Source of the DNA: Methanomassiliicoccaceae archaeon
GTDB taxonomy: Archaea; Thermoplasmatota; Thermoplasmata; Methanomassiliicoccales; Methanomethylophilaceae
DNA length: 64,000 nucleotides
Direction: 5' to 3'
NCBI GenBank assembly: GCA_003550345.1
Contig: PUJZ01000017.1
Span: 30,225-94,224, forward strand
The stretch's first letter is position 1. Each line of letters starts with the position of its first letter. This document shows positions 9,587-18,513 of this stretch, piece by piece. Both the position numbers and the translations under genes were made by a program. Below the pieces are notes generated by a model. The model searched no databases. It was not told the DNA's origin and saw only the letters and a list, made by a program, of their open reading frames with translations.

Positions 9587-10270
9587 ATGAAACGGAGACC
9601 GGTAAACCATGGCGGGGGGCTGCCGCTGACGGCGGCGCTGTCCATCGGATTCCTGCGCCGGCGGCGCCCCCGTCCGCTGACGGAGGGGGGCGAGGGGGCG
9701 CCGGCGGAGGCCCCTCCGCTGAGCATACACGTCCCCCGGGAGAGGTCGGTCTTCTGCCAGATATGCCTGGGGAGGATCAAGGTCGGCCAGGGGTTCCTGG
9801 TATGCCCTTGCGGCATGGGCTTCCACCGCCCCTGCGTGGAGAGGACGGGGTACTGCCCCTACTGCGACCAGGAGTACAGCCGCAAGGCCTTCAGACGGCG
9901 TTACAACCTTCCCGAGGACGCCGAGGTGACGTTGCGGAGATGCCCGGTCTGCGGAGATTTCATAACCCGGGAGGCCGCGGTCTGCGACTGCGGCGCCGTC
10001 TTCCTCGGCAAGGACGGCTCCTTCTCCTGCCCCGCCTGCGGCCAGAGCGTGGGCGGGGGCATGGACCGCTGCCCTGGATGCGACGAGGCGTTCCGCGAGT
10101 ACCTTGCGGCGCACTGCGCCCACTGCGGCTCCTTGGCCCCGGAGGGGGAGACCGTCTGCGGCTGCGGAACGCTCCTGGGCGACAACTGCCCCGACTGCGG
10201 CTGCTCCTTGGGCAGGCATGACGAGGTCTGCCCCATCTGCGGCCTGATGTTCGAGTTCGTGAGGGACTGA
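9587..10270 (+). CDS. Prok-RING-like / multi-zinc-ribbon protein
   Basis: CQICLGRIKVGQGFLVCPCGMGFHRPCVERTGYCPYC (binuclear treble-clef ligand pattern) followed by several CxxC / CxC ribbons. Confidence 0.75.
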   Translation: MKRRPVNHGGGLPLTAALSIGFLRRRRPRPLTEGGEGAPAEAPPLSIHVPRERSVFCQICLGRIKVGQGFLVCPCGMGFHRPCVERTGYCPYCDQEYSRKAFRRRYNLPEDAEVTLRRCPVCGDFITREAAVCDCGAVFLGKDGSFSCPACGQSVGGGMDRCPGCDEAFREYLAAHCAHCGSLAPEGETVCGCGTLLGDNCPDCGCSLGRHDEVCPICGLMFEFVRD

Positions 10271-10271
10271 T

Positions 10272-10547
10272 ATGGCGGTCAAGGAGCGCCGGGGCAGGAG
10301 GAGGTACGTGCTCTTCTCGGCCGACCCTCCTTTCCGCGACCGGGGGGAGGCGATCGGGCACGTCAACCGGCATCTCCGCGACCGTGGCCTGCAGCCGCCC
10401 CATGTGATCGAGGCCGGTGACCATCTGATAGTGCGCTGCTCCCCCCAGGAGCGCGACGCGGTGGTGGAGGCCCTCAGGTCCTCCCGTCCCGGGCTCGTCC
10501 CCCTGCTGACCTCGGGGACTCTGCGCAAGATACGGTCCCGCCTGTAA
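10272..10547 (+). CDS. rnp2: Ribonuclease P protein component 2 (Pop5/Rpp14-like)
   Basis: 91 aa RRYVLFSADPPFRDRGEAIGHVNRHLRD...; located just upstream of psmA as in other archaea. Confidence 0.7.
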   Translation: MAVKERRGRRRYVLFSADPPFRDRGEAIGHVNRHLRDRGLQPPHVIEAGDHLIVRCSPQERDAVVEALRSSRPGLVPLLTSGTLRKIRSRL

Positions 10548-10608
10548 GGCCTCCGGAGGGGGCCAGCTCCATCGGCGACCCTCCCCGGCAGGCTTGTTCC
10601 AGCCTTGC

Positions 10609-10631
10609 GTTCTAGGAACAATGATATATAT
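10609..10631 (+). promoter_or_regulatory. GTTC-TAG-GAAC dyad plus TATA box (ATATATA), psmA promoter
   Basis: gttctaggaacaatgatatata upstream of psmA ATG at 10674. Confidence 0.55.
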
Positions 10632-10673
10632 GTGCTCTCAATAACAAGAGCGGAATCGTTAGAGGTAGTTTAT

Positions 10674-11387
10674 ATGCAACCAGGACAGATGGCATATGAC
10701 AGGGGAATCACCGTTTTCTCACCCGATGGAAGGCTGTTCCAGGTGGAGTATGCCAGGGAGGCCGTTAAGAGAGGCACGACCACCATCGGGCTCAAGTTCA
10801 AGGACGGGGTCCTACTGATAGTGGACAAGCGCATCTCCAGCAGGCTGATGGAGCCGAAGTCAATCGAGAAGATATTCAACATCGACGAGCACGTAGGCTG
10901 CGCCACCTCGGGACTGGTGGCCGACGCCCGCATCCTGGTGGACCAGGCGCGACAGCTTGCCCAGATCCACAAGGTCACCTATGACGAGAGGATCGGGGTC
11001 GAGGGCCTGGTCAAGAGGATCTGCGACTACAAGCAGAATTTCACCCAGTACGGCGGCCTGAGGCCGTTCGGAACAGCCCTTCTGGTGGCTGGCATCGACG
11101 AGATGGGCAGCCACCTCTACGAGACCGACCCCAGCGGGGCCCTCGTGTCCTACAAGGCGGGAAGCATCGGGGCGGGAAGGTCCGCCGTCAACGAGGTGTT
11201 CGAGGCCGAGTACGAGGAGGGCATGAAGTTCGAGGACGCCCTGCAGCTGGGCCTGAAGGCCCTGTCGTCGGCCACCGAGGAGGGCCTCAAGGCCCAGGCC
11301 TTGGAGGTCGGCGTGGTACGCAAGGGAGAGGACTTCAAGAAGCTCAACGACAAGGAAGTCGAGAAGCATATCAAGAAGGTCGAGTGA
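10674..11387 (+). CDS. psmA: Proteasome subunit alpha
   Basis: QMAYDRGITVFSPDGRLFQVEYAREAVKRG...TTIGLKFKDGVLL. Confidence 0.96.
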   Translation: MQPGQMAYDRGITVFSPDGRLFQVEYAREAVKRGTTTIGLKFKDGVLLIVDKRISSRLMEPKSIEKIFNIDEHVGCATSGLVADARILVDQARQLAQIHKVTYDERIGVEGLVKRICDYKQNFTQYGGLRPFGTALLVAGIDEMGSHLYETDPSGALVSYKAGSIGAGRSAVNEVFEAEYEEGMKFEDALQLGLKALSSATEEGLKAQALEVGVVRKGEDFKKLNDKEVEKHIKKVE

Positions 11388-11404
11388 AGGTCTAAGTGGT
11401 CTTT

Positions 11405-12097
11405 ATGGTGAACCTCGAGGACGCGATCGTGGCCAGGCTCGAATCCCACGGGGAGACTTTCGAGATACTTATCGACCCTGACGTGGCGAAGGAGGTCAGG
11501 GACGGCAAGGAAGTCGACCTGCTGGACCGCATGGTCATCGACGAGGTCTTCAAGGACGCCCGCAAAGGCACCCGCCCCGCCGACGATAAGGTCCTGGAGG
11601 TCTTCGGGACCGATGACGTCGTGGAGATCGCCCGCCGCATAATCCTCAAAGGCGAGGTGCAGCTCACCACCGAGCAGCGCCGCGAGATAATGGAGGGCAA
11701 GCGGAGAAGGGTGATCGCCGAGATCGCCAAGAACGCCATCAACCCCCAGACCAACTCCCCCCATCCGCCGACGCGGATCGAGCTGGCGCTGGACGAGGCC
11801 AAGTTCCATGTGGACCCCTTCAAGCCCCTTGACCAGCAGATCAAGCGGGCCATGGACCTGCTGCGGCCGATGATGCCCATCAAGTTCGCCCGCAGCAGGG
11901 TCGCGGTGCGGATGAAGGGGGAGGATTACGGGCGATGCTACGACGACCTCCGCGCCCTGGGGGAGGTGGTGCAGGAGGAGTGGCAGGACGATGGCAGCTG
12001 GATCGGAGTGGTGGAGATACCCGCCGGCGTCAAGGACGAGCTGTTCTCGAGGATCAAGTCCAAGACCAAAGGGGAGGCCGAGATGAGGCCCCTCTAG
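11405..12097 (+). CDS. Ribosome maturation protein SBDS (SDO1)
   Basis: MVNLEDAIVARLESHGETFEILIDPDVAKEVRDGKEVDL... Confidence 0.93.
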   Translation: MVNLEDAIVARLESHGETFEILIDPDVAKEVRDGKEVDLLDRMVIDEVFKDARKGTRPADDKVLEVFGTDDVVEIARRIILKGEVQLTTEQRREIMEGKRRRVIAEIAKNAINPQTNSPHPPTRIELALDEAKFHVDPFKPLDQQIKRAMDLLRPMMPIKFARSRVAVRMKGEDYGRCYDDLRALGEVVQEEWQDDGSWIGVVEIPAGVKDELFSRIKSKTKGEAEMRPL

Positions 12098-12132
12098 ACC
12101 CTCATCGGCCATCAAGGTCGCGAAGTGATAAC

Positions 12133-12825
12133 ATGGAAGACACAAACACAAAGCCCAAGAGGGAGGTCGTAGTGCCGGGAGACCTCCTCGACGACAAGGG
12201 GCTTCGCCCGGGAAGCGGCACCTATGTGCAGGAAGGGAAGGTATACTCCTCCTTGCTGGGCGTGAAGAGCATAAGATCGAACTACGTCAACGTCATCCCC
12301 CTGTCCGGCAGGTACCTGCCGCAGACCGCGGACACCGTGGTGGGGAAGATAATCGACATCGGGCCGTCCAACTGGCTGGTGGACATCAACGCCCCCTACC
12401 CCGCCCCGCTGCATGTCAACGAGGTGCCGTGGAGGGTGGAGTTCGGCGACACCGCCCGGTTCCTGAAGGTGGGCGACGTCATCATGGCCAAGATACTCAT
12501 GATGGACGAGACCAACAAGATACAGGTGACCATGAACGAGTCCGGCATGCGCAAGCTGCAGGGCGGGCATGTGATCCAGATATCCTATTCCAAGGTCCCG
12601 CGGGTGATCGGCAAGGGCGGTTCCATGATCCAGATGATCAAGAACATGACCGACAGCCGCATATTCGTGGGGCAGAACGGGATGATATGGATAGAGGGCG
12701 AGCTGGACAACATACTGGTCGCCAGCAGGGCCATCGAGATGATAGACGAGGGGGCGCAGTCCTCCAATCTCACCGAGAGGGTCAAAGAGTACCTGGAGAG
12801 TAACGCCCCCGCCGAGGGGCAGTGA
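12133..12825 (+). CDS. rrp4: Exosome complex RNA-binding protein Rrp4
   Basis: S1 domain (VVGKIIDIGPSNWLVDINAPYPAPL) and KH GKGGSMIQMI. Confidence 0.93.
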   Translation: MEDTNTKPKREVVVPGDLLDDKGLRPGSGTYVQEGKVYSSLLGVKSIRSNYVNVIPLSGRYLPQTADTVVGKIIDIGPSNWLVDINAPYPAPLHVNEVPWRVEFGDTARFLKVGDVIMAKILMMDETNKIQVTMNESGMRKLQGGHVIQISYSKVPRVIGKGGSMIQMIKNMTDSRIFVGQNGMIWIEGELDNILVASRAIEMIDEGAQSSNLTERVKEYLESNAPAEGQ

Positions 12826-12841
12826 CCCGGGATGTGATTAT

Positions 12842-13579
12842 ATGGATTCAGACATCGTTATGGTAGATGAGAAGGGCAAGAGGGCCGACGGCAGGGAGGC
12901 CGACGAGCTCCGCCCCATGAAGATCGAGGCGGGGGTGCTTCCCAACGCGGACGGCTCCGCTTATCTGGAGATAGGAAAGAACAAGGTCCTGGCGGCGGTC
13001 TACGGGCCCCGGGAGTGCCACCCCCGGCACCTGCAGGACCCCACCAAGGCCATCGTTCAGTGCAAGTACAACATGCAGTCGTACTCGGTCGGCGACCGCA
13101 AGAGGCCGGGGCCGGACCGCCGCTCGGTGGAGATATCGAAGATAATCTCCGAGGCCCTGGAGTCGGTGATACTCACCGAGCTCTTCCCGCGGGCGTCCAT
13201 CGACGTATACATAGAGATAATGCAGGCCAACGCCGGCACCCGCTGCGCCGGCCTCAGCGCCGCCTCCGTGGCCCTGGCCGACGCCGGGATACCGATGAGG
13301 GACCTGGTGCCCTCGGTGGCGGTGGGCAAGGCCGACGGCAAGCTTCTCCTCGACCTCAACAAGGAGGAGGACAACTTCGGCGAGGCCGACCTGCCGCTGG
13401 CCATCATACCCAAGACCGACGAGGTGGTCCTGCTGCAGATGGACGGCCACATGACCAAGGAGGAGTTCGACGCCGCCATGAAGATGGGCGTGGCCGCCTG
13501 CCATCAGATATATGAGATGCAGAGGGACGCCCTGCGGCGCCGCTACTCCGTCACCGAGGAAGAGGAGGTGGAAGAATGA
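12842..13579 (+). CDS. rrp41: Exosome complex exonuclease Rrp41
   Basis: RNase PH fold: YGPRECHPRHLQDP, NAGTRCAGLSAASVALADAGIPM. Confidence 0.95.
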   Translation: MDSDIVMVDEKGKRADGREADELRPMKIEAGVLPNADGSAYLEIGKNKVLAAVYGPRECHPRHLQDPTKAIVQCKYNMQSYSVGDRKRPGPDRRSVEISKIISEALESVILTELFPRASIDVYIEIMQANAGTRCAGLSAASVALADAGIPMRDLVPSVAVGKADGKLLLDLNKEEDNFGEADLPLAIIPKTDEVVLLQMDGHMTKEEFDAAMKMGVAACHQIYEMQRDALRRRYSVTEEEEVEE

Positions 13580-14349
13580 GCCGCTCCGTCGTATCAGAGA
13601 TAAGAAGGAACCATATCAACGAACTGCTGAGGAAGGGCGCCCGCATGGACGGGCGCGGCCCCTTGGACATCAGGGAGATAAGCGTGGAGACCGGCGTCAT
13701 CGACACCGCCGAGGGATCGGCGAGGGTGCGCTACGGCGATACCGAGGTCCTGGCGGGCGTCAAGATGGCCATCGGCACCCCGTTCCCGGACACCCCCGAC
13801 AAGGGCGTGCTCACCACCAGCATGGAGCTCATACCCATGGCCCACCCTGACTTCGAGTCCGGGCCCCCCGGGGGCGACGCCATCGAGCTCGCCCGGGTGG
13901 TGGACCGCGGCATACGGGAGAGCGGAATGGTGGACGTGGGGAAGCTGTGCATCAGCCCCGGCGAGGAGGTGTGGATGTGCTTCCTGGACATATACGCTAT
14001 CAACTACGACGGCAACCTCTTCGACGCCGCCGCGCTGGCCCTGGTGGCCGCCCTCAAGACCGCCACCGTGCCCGCGTCGAACTTCGACAAGGGGGAGGAC
14101 TTCCCGCTGCCGATCACCTGCCTGCCCGTGACCGTGACCGTGGCCAAGATAGAAAATACTTTAATAGTAGACCCAACTTTCGACGAGGAGATGGTCTCCT
14201 CGGCCCGGCTCACTGTCACCTCTGACGAGAACGGCGACATCAGGGCCATGCAGAAGGGGAAGAGCGGATCCTTCACCGTGGATGAGATAAGCGAAATCGT
14301 CGACCTCGCCCGCGAGAAGGGCGAGGGGATCAGGAAGATCATCGGGTGA
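13576..14349 (+). CDS. rrp42: Exosome complex component Rrp42
   Basis: RNase PH-like; ATGA overlap with rrp41; DGRGPLDIREISVETG. Confidence 0.95.
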   Translation: MSRSVVSEIRRNHINELLRKGARMDGRGPLDIREISVETGVIDTAEGSARVRYGDTEVLAGVKMAIGTPFPDTPDKGVLTTSMELIPMAHPDFESGPPGGDAIELARVVDRGIRESGMVDVGKLCISPGEEVWMCFLDIYAINYDGNLFDAAALALVAALKTATVPASNFDKGEDFPLPITCLPVTVTVAKIENTLIVDPTFDEEMVSSARLTVTSDENGDIRAMQKGKSGSFTVDEISEIVDLAREKGEGIRKIIG

Positions 14350-14354
14350 TTCAC

Positions 14355-14606
14355 ATGGCCAAAAGGACAACGAAGGCAGGGAGCTCGGGTAGGTTCGGCA
14401 CCCGTTACGGCGTCAAGGTCCGCAAGAGGGTGCGCGACATCGAGAGGATCCAGAAGCGGAAGCATGAGTGCCCCTCCTGCCACCACGAGAGCGTCAAGCG
14501 CGTGGGGTCGGGAATATGGGCCTGCGGGCGCTGCGAAACGAAGTTCGCCGCCTCCGCCTACACCCCCGTGCCGCGCAAGCTGATATCCAAGGTGCCCGAG
14601 AAATGA
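14355..14606 (+). CDS. rpl37ae: 50S ribosomal protein L37Ae (eL43)
   Basis: MAKRTTKAGSSGRFGTRYGVKVRKRVRDIE...CPSCHHESVKRVGSGIWACGRC. Confidence 0.95.
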   Translation: MAKRTTKAGSSGRFGTRYGVKVRKRVRDIERIQKRKHECPSCHHESVKRVGSGIWACGRCETKFAASAYTPVPRKLISKVPEK

Positions 14607-14625
14607 GACGGCTGAGGTGATCTGA

Positions 14626-14757
14626 TTGTACAGGTGCGGTAAGTGCAACGAGCCCATAAGGAACGTCAACGCCTTGGGCCTGCAGTGCGAGAAGTGCGGA
14701 TCGAAGATCTTCTACAAGGACAGGCCCAACGTGAAGAAGGTCCTGAGGGGCCGCTAG
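14626..14757 (+). CDS. rpoP: DNA-directed RNA polymerase subunit P (Rpo12), TTG start; not in supplied ORF track
   Basis: (M)YRCGKCNEPIRNVNALGLQCEKCGSKIFYKDRPNVKKVLRGR*; GAGGTGATC SD 5 nt upstream of TTG. Confidence 0.93.
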   Translation: MYRCGKCNEPIRNVNALGLQCEKCGSKIFYKDRPNVKKVLRGR

Positions 14758-14764
14758 TGCGATC

Positions 14765-15004
14765 ATGCTGACGGCCACCCTGAGGATGGACTCCGCCAAC
14801 GCCGCCGAGGTGCTGGCCTCCCTGAGCCCGGAGATGGGCCGGGAGGTCCCCCGCAGCCGCGTCCGCGGCCGCGTGGAAGGCGGCGCCATGGTGCTGGAGT
14901 TCGAGGCGGAGGACGTCTCCGCCCTCCGGGCCGCCCTCAACTCATACCTTGGTTGGATAAGGATCAGCGAAGACATAAACGGATTGACAGGTGATCAAAA
15001 ATGA
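14765..15004 (+). CDS. pcc1: KEOPS complex subunit Pcc1
   Basis: Small Pcc1-like protein between rpoP and prefoldin beta; LEFEAEDVSALRAALNSYLGWIRI. Confidence 0.8.
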   Translation: MLTATLRMDSANAAEVLASLSPEMGREVPRSRVRGRVEGGAMVLEFEAEDVSALRAALNSYLGWIRISEDINGLTGDQK

Positions 15005-15372
15005 AGGACATCAGCCCCCAGCTGCAGAACCAGATAACCCAGTTCCAGCAGGTCCAGCAGCAGCTCCAGTCGGTGAGCGGCCAGAAATTCCAGATGGACG
15101 CGCAGATGAAGGAGATGGAGAGGACCCTCGAGGAGCTGGCGGCCACGCCCGAGGACTCCGACATCTACCGCAGCGTCGGCTCCCTGCTCATAAAGGTGCA
15201 GGACAAGGAGAAGGTCAAGAGCGACCTGGAGGACTCCAAGGAGACCCTCGAGGTGCGCATCAAGGCCTTGGAGCGCCAGGAGAAGACCCTGCGCGAGAAG
15301 TTCCAGAGCCTGCAGGAGAGCATAAACAGGGCCCTCAGCAACAGTTCCCAGGGCAGCCCCCAGGGCAACTGA
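15001..15372 (+). CDS. pfdB: Prefoldin subunit beta
   Basis: ISPQLQNQITQFQQVQQQLQSVSGQKFQMDAQMKEMERTLEEL coiled coil; VGSLLIKV. Confidence 0.93.
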   Translation: MKDISPQLQNQITQFQQVQQQLQSVSGQKFQMDAQMKEMERTLEELAATPEDSDIYRSVGSLLIKVQDKEKVKSDLEDSKETLEVRIKALERQEKTLREKFQSLQESINRALSNSSQGSPQGN

Positions 15373-15481
15373 GCCGCAAACCGTTTAGCAACCATCTTCC
15401 CATCTTTTAATCTCTCATTTATTTATATCCCTTCCATATACTCCATAGAGCAGGGCCAAGGCCCTCTCTGGGGATGTTGAT

Positions 15482-16201
15482 ATGGACGCATTGGTGGTGA
15501 GGGACTTCCGCAAGTCCTACGGCAAGCATGTCGGAGTGGACGGCATAAGCTTCAATGTCAAACACGGCGAGGTCTTCGGGCTCATCGGGCCGAACGGCGC
15601 TGGCAAGACCACCACCCTCAGGGTGCTGTCCACCCTGCTGACCGTGAGCTCCGGCGACATGCTGGTCTACGGCAGGAGCGTGGTCAAGGAGCCGAAGGAG
15701 GTGCGCAAGATCATCAGCTACCTCCCGGAGGACGCCGGCGCCTACAAGCACCTCAGCGGAAGGCAGTACCTGGACTTCATATCCCGGTTCTTCACCGCCG
15801 GAGACGACCGCGAGCGCATGGTGGAGCGGGGCGTGGCCATAGCGGACCTCGGAGAGCGCATCGACAGCAAGGTGGACACCTACTCCAAGGGCATGACCCG
15901 CCGCCTGCTCATCGCCCGGGCGATAATGACCAGGCCGAAGTTCGCCATACTGGACGAGGTCACTTCCGGCCTGGACGTGATAAACGCCGCCGAGATCAGG
16001 AACATAATCAAGGACATGGCCAAGGACGGGGTGACCATACTCCTCTCCTCCCACAACATGTTCGAGGTGGAGTACCTCTGCGACCGCATCGCCCTCATCG
16101 ACAAGGGGAGGATAGTGGCGGAGGGCACCCCGAACGAGCTGAAGAGGCGCTACGGCGCCGCCAACGTCGAAGAGGTGTTCACCAAGGCGGTGACGTCATG
16201 A
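15482..16201 (+). CDS. ABC transporter ATP-binding protein (NatA-like)
   Basis: Walker A GPNGAGKTTT, LSGRQ, Walker B LLIARAIMTRPKFAILDEV. Confidence 0.92.
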   Translation: MDALVVRDFRKSYGKHVGVDGISFNVKHGEVFGLIGPNGAGKTTTLRVLSTLLTVSSGDMLVYGRSVVKEPKEVRKIISYLPEDAGAYKHLSGRQYLDFISRFFTAGDDRERMVERGVAIADLGERIDSKVDTYSKGMTRRLLIARAIMTRPKFAILDEVTSGLDVINAAEIRNIIKDMAKDGVTILLSSHNMFEVEYLCDRIALIDKGRIVAEGTPNELKRRYGAANVEEVFTKAVTS

Positions 16202-17508
16202 GCCACCTGCTCACCCTCATCAAGAAGGAGCTGCGCGAGCTGCTCACCCCCGCCACCGTCCTGCCCATCGTTCTGCTGGCCCTGCTCTTCGCCTCCATGG
16301 GGGGCCTGACGGGAAGCCTGGAGGAGTCGGTGGCCGCCGAGCCCGAGATCGCCATCGTCAATCTGGACGAAGGCGGCAACTACTCGGCGCTGGTCCTGGA
16401 CGTGGCCGGGCAGTTGAACGCCACTGTGGTCTTCTACGGCAATCAGAGCGGCGATGTCGATGACGCCATCGCCAAGGTCAAGGACGAGGGGGCCATGGCG
16501 GTGCTGGTCATCGGCTCTGAACACTCGGCCTCCATCGAGAAGGGCGGCCACGGTAGCATCACCGTATACTGGAACATGAAGGGCACCGGGCTGATGAGCT
16601 CCATATCCACCACCCCGGTGGAGCTGTTGCTGGCCGTGGTGGAGAGGGAGACCACCCACGCCCTGATACAGTCGCTGATCGAAGACGGGGAGCTGGACGA
16701 AAGGGACCCCCGGAACATAACCGCCCCCATATCCTACTCGTCGAACACCCTCCTGGGGGACATCGTCATGGAGGACATCAGGCCGGAGCAGGTCTCGTCC
16801 TTCATGATGACCCAGAACTTCCTCATGCCCCTGTTGATCATGATCGTCATCGTGATGCTCGGCGGCATAATCATATCCTCGATGGGGCAGGAGAAGGAGA
16901 ACAAGACGCTGGAGACCCTGCTCACCCTGCCGGTGAACCGCACCACCATCGTCAGCGGCAAGCTGCTGGGCTCCGCCATCGTGGGCCTGCTGTTCGCGGG
17001 CATCTACATGCTGGGCATGAGCTACTACATGGAGGGGCTGACCGCCACCGCCCCGGTGGACCTGGGCGAGTACGGCCTGGAGCTGAGCACCCTGGACCTG
17101 GCCATAGTGGGCTTGATGACTGCCCTGGCGATACTCTGCGCCCTCGGCATCTGCATGATATTCGGCGCCTTCGCCAAGAACTACAAGGCCGCCCAGAGCC
17201 TCACCATACCCATAAGCTTCCTCGCCGTCATCCCCTTCTTCGTGGTGCTTTTCGCCGACTTCAAGAGCCTCCCCGCCCTGGTGCAGGCGGTTCTGTTCAT
17301 CATCCCCTTCACCCACCCCATGATAGCCATGGACAACCTGATGATGGGGCACATGGACCTGGTCTATTCGGGGATAGCCTATCTGGTGCTCTTCACCCTG
17401 GCGACCATCATGGTCACCGTCCGGCTCTACAAGTCGGACATACTGCTCACCGGCTTAGGAACCACACTTAAGAGCGGTCCGCTGGGGAAGCTGCTGCGCC
17501 TGCGCTGA
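16198..17508 (+). CDS. ABC-2 type transporter permease (NatB-like)
   Basis: N-term anchor, large periplasmic domain, C-terminal TM cluster; ATGA overlap with ATPase. Confidence 0.88.
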   Translation: MSHLLTLIKKELRELLTPATVLPIVLLALLFASMGGLTGSLEESVAAEPEIAIVNLDEGGNYSALVLDVAGQLNATVVFYGNQSGDVDDAIAKVKDEGAMAVLVIGSEHSASIEKGGHGSITVYWNMKGTGLMSSISTTPVELLLAVVERETTHALIQSLIEDGELDERDPRNITAPISYSSNTLLGDIVMEDIRPEQVSSFMMTQNFLMPLLIMIVIVMLGGIIISSMGQEKENKTLETLLTLPVNRTTIVSGKLLGSAIVGLLFAGIYMLGMSYYMEGLTATAPVDLGEYGLELSTLDLAIVGLMTALAILCALGICMIFGAFAKNYKAAQSLTIPISFLAVIPFFVVLFADFKSLPALVQAVLFIIPFTHPMIAMDNLMMGHMDLVYSGIAYLVLFTLATIMVTVRLYKSDILLTGLGTTLKSGPLGKLLRLR

Positions 17509-17547
17509 TGGCGAAACAACAAAATACCCCACCGGCATCAGAGCAGC

Positions 17548-18513
17548 ATGAGCAGCGAGCTCTTGGAGGCCCTGCGCCAAGGTCGCAAATTGGTCGTGGT
17601 GCACAGCAACGCCGACCCTGACGCCCTGGGGTCGGCCTACGCCATCGCCAGCTGCTTCCCGCCCGCCGACATCCATGCCCCTGAGGGCCTGGACCGCTCC
17701 GGGAAGGCCCTACAGCAGGCCCTGGGCATAGAGCTGGTGGAGGGCTTCGATCCGTCGGATTATGACCGCATGGTGCTGGTGGACACCTCATCGCCGGAGC
17801 AGGTGCTCCCCCTGGGGGAGATACCCCGGGGGTCGGTGGTCATAGACCATCACCTGCCCAACGGCCGCTGGGAGGGCATGTTGTTCCATTGCGACGACTC
17901 CAAGGCCTCCTGCGCCGAGGTGGTGGCGGACATATTGGACGAGGCGGGCGTCACCCCTCCGAGGGACGTCGCCCTGGCGATGATGGTGGGCATGCTCACC
18001 GACAGCGGCCACTTCCAGCACGGCAACCCGGCGCTGATGCGCCGCTTCGCCTCCATGATGGAGGTGCACGGCATCGCGGTGGACGAGGTGATGGCCGTCA
18101 CCCGGGCCGAGACCGGCATATCGGAGAGGGTGGCGGTGCTCAAGGGCCTGCAGAGGTCGCGTTTCGACCGCGTCGGAGAGCATGTGGTCGCCGTCGCCTA
18201 CGGGAGCACCTACGAAGCGTCGATCTGCCGCGCCCTGCTGAGCTCGGGGGCGGACGTGGCCTTCGTGGGCTCGCAGCGGGAGGAGCGCTTCCGTGTCAGC
18301 GCACGCTGCTCCCAGCGCATGGTTCGCAACGGTCTGCACCTCGGCCGCTTCCTCGATGAGCTCGGGGGCGAGACCCTCAGCGAGGGCGGCGGCCACGGAG
18401 GCGCCGCCGGCATCACCGGCGAGGGCGATGCGGAGGCCGTGCTGCACATGTGCATGAGCAGGGCCATGGAAATCTTCCGCGGGATGCGCGACTCAGCGTC
18501 CCAGGGAATCTAA
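17548..18513 (+). CDS. DHH family phosphoesterase
   Basis: HSNADPDALGSA, VDTSSPEQ, IDHHLP, GGGHGGAAG. Confidence 0.9.
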   Translation: MSSELLEALRQGRKLVVVHSNADPDALGSAYAIASCFPPADIHAPEGLDRSGKALQQALGIELVEGFDPSDYDRMVLVDTSSPEQVLPLGEIPRGSVVIDHHLPNGRWEGMLFHCDDSKASCAEVVADILDEAGVTPPRDVALAMMVGMLTDSGHFQHGNPALMRRFASMMEVHGIAVDEVMAVTRAETGISERVAVLKGLQRSRFDRVGEHVVAVAYGSTYEASICRALLSSGADVAFVGSQREERFRVSARCSQRMVRNGLHLGRFLDELGGETLSEGGGHGGAAGITGEGDAEAVLHMCMSRAMEIFRGMRDSASQGI

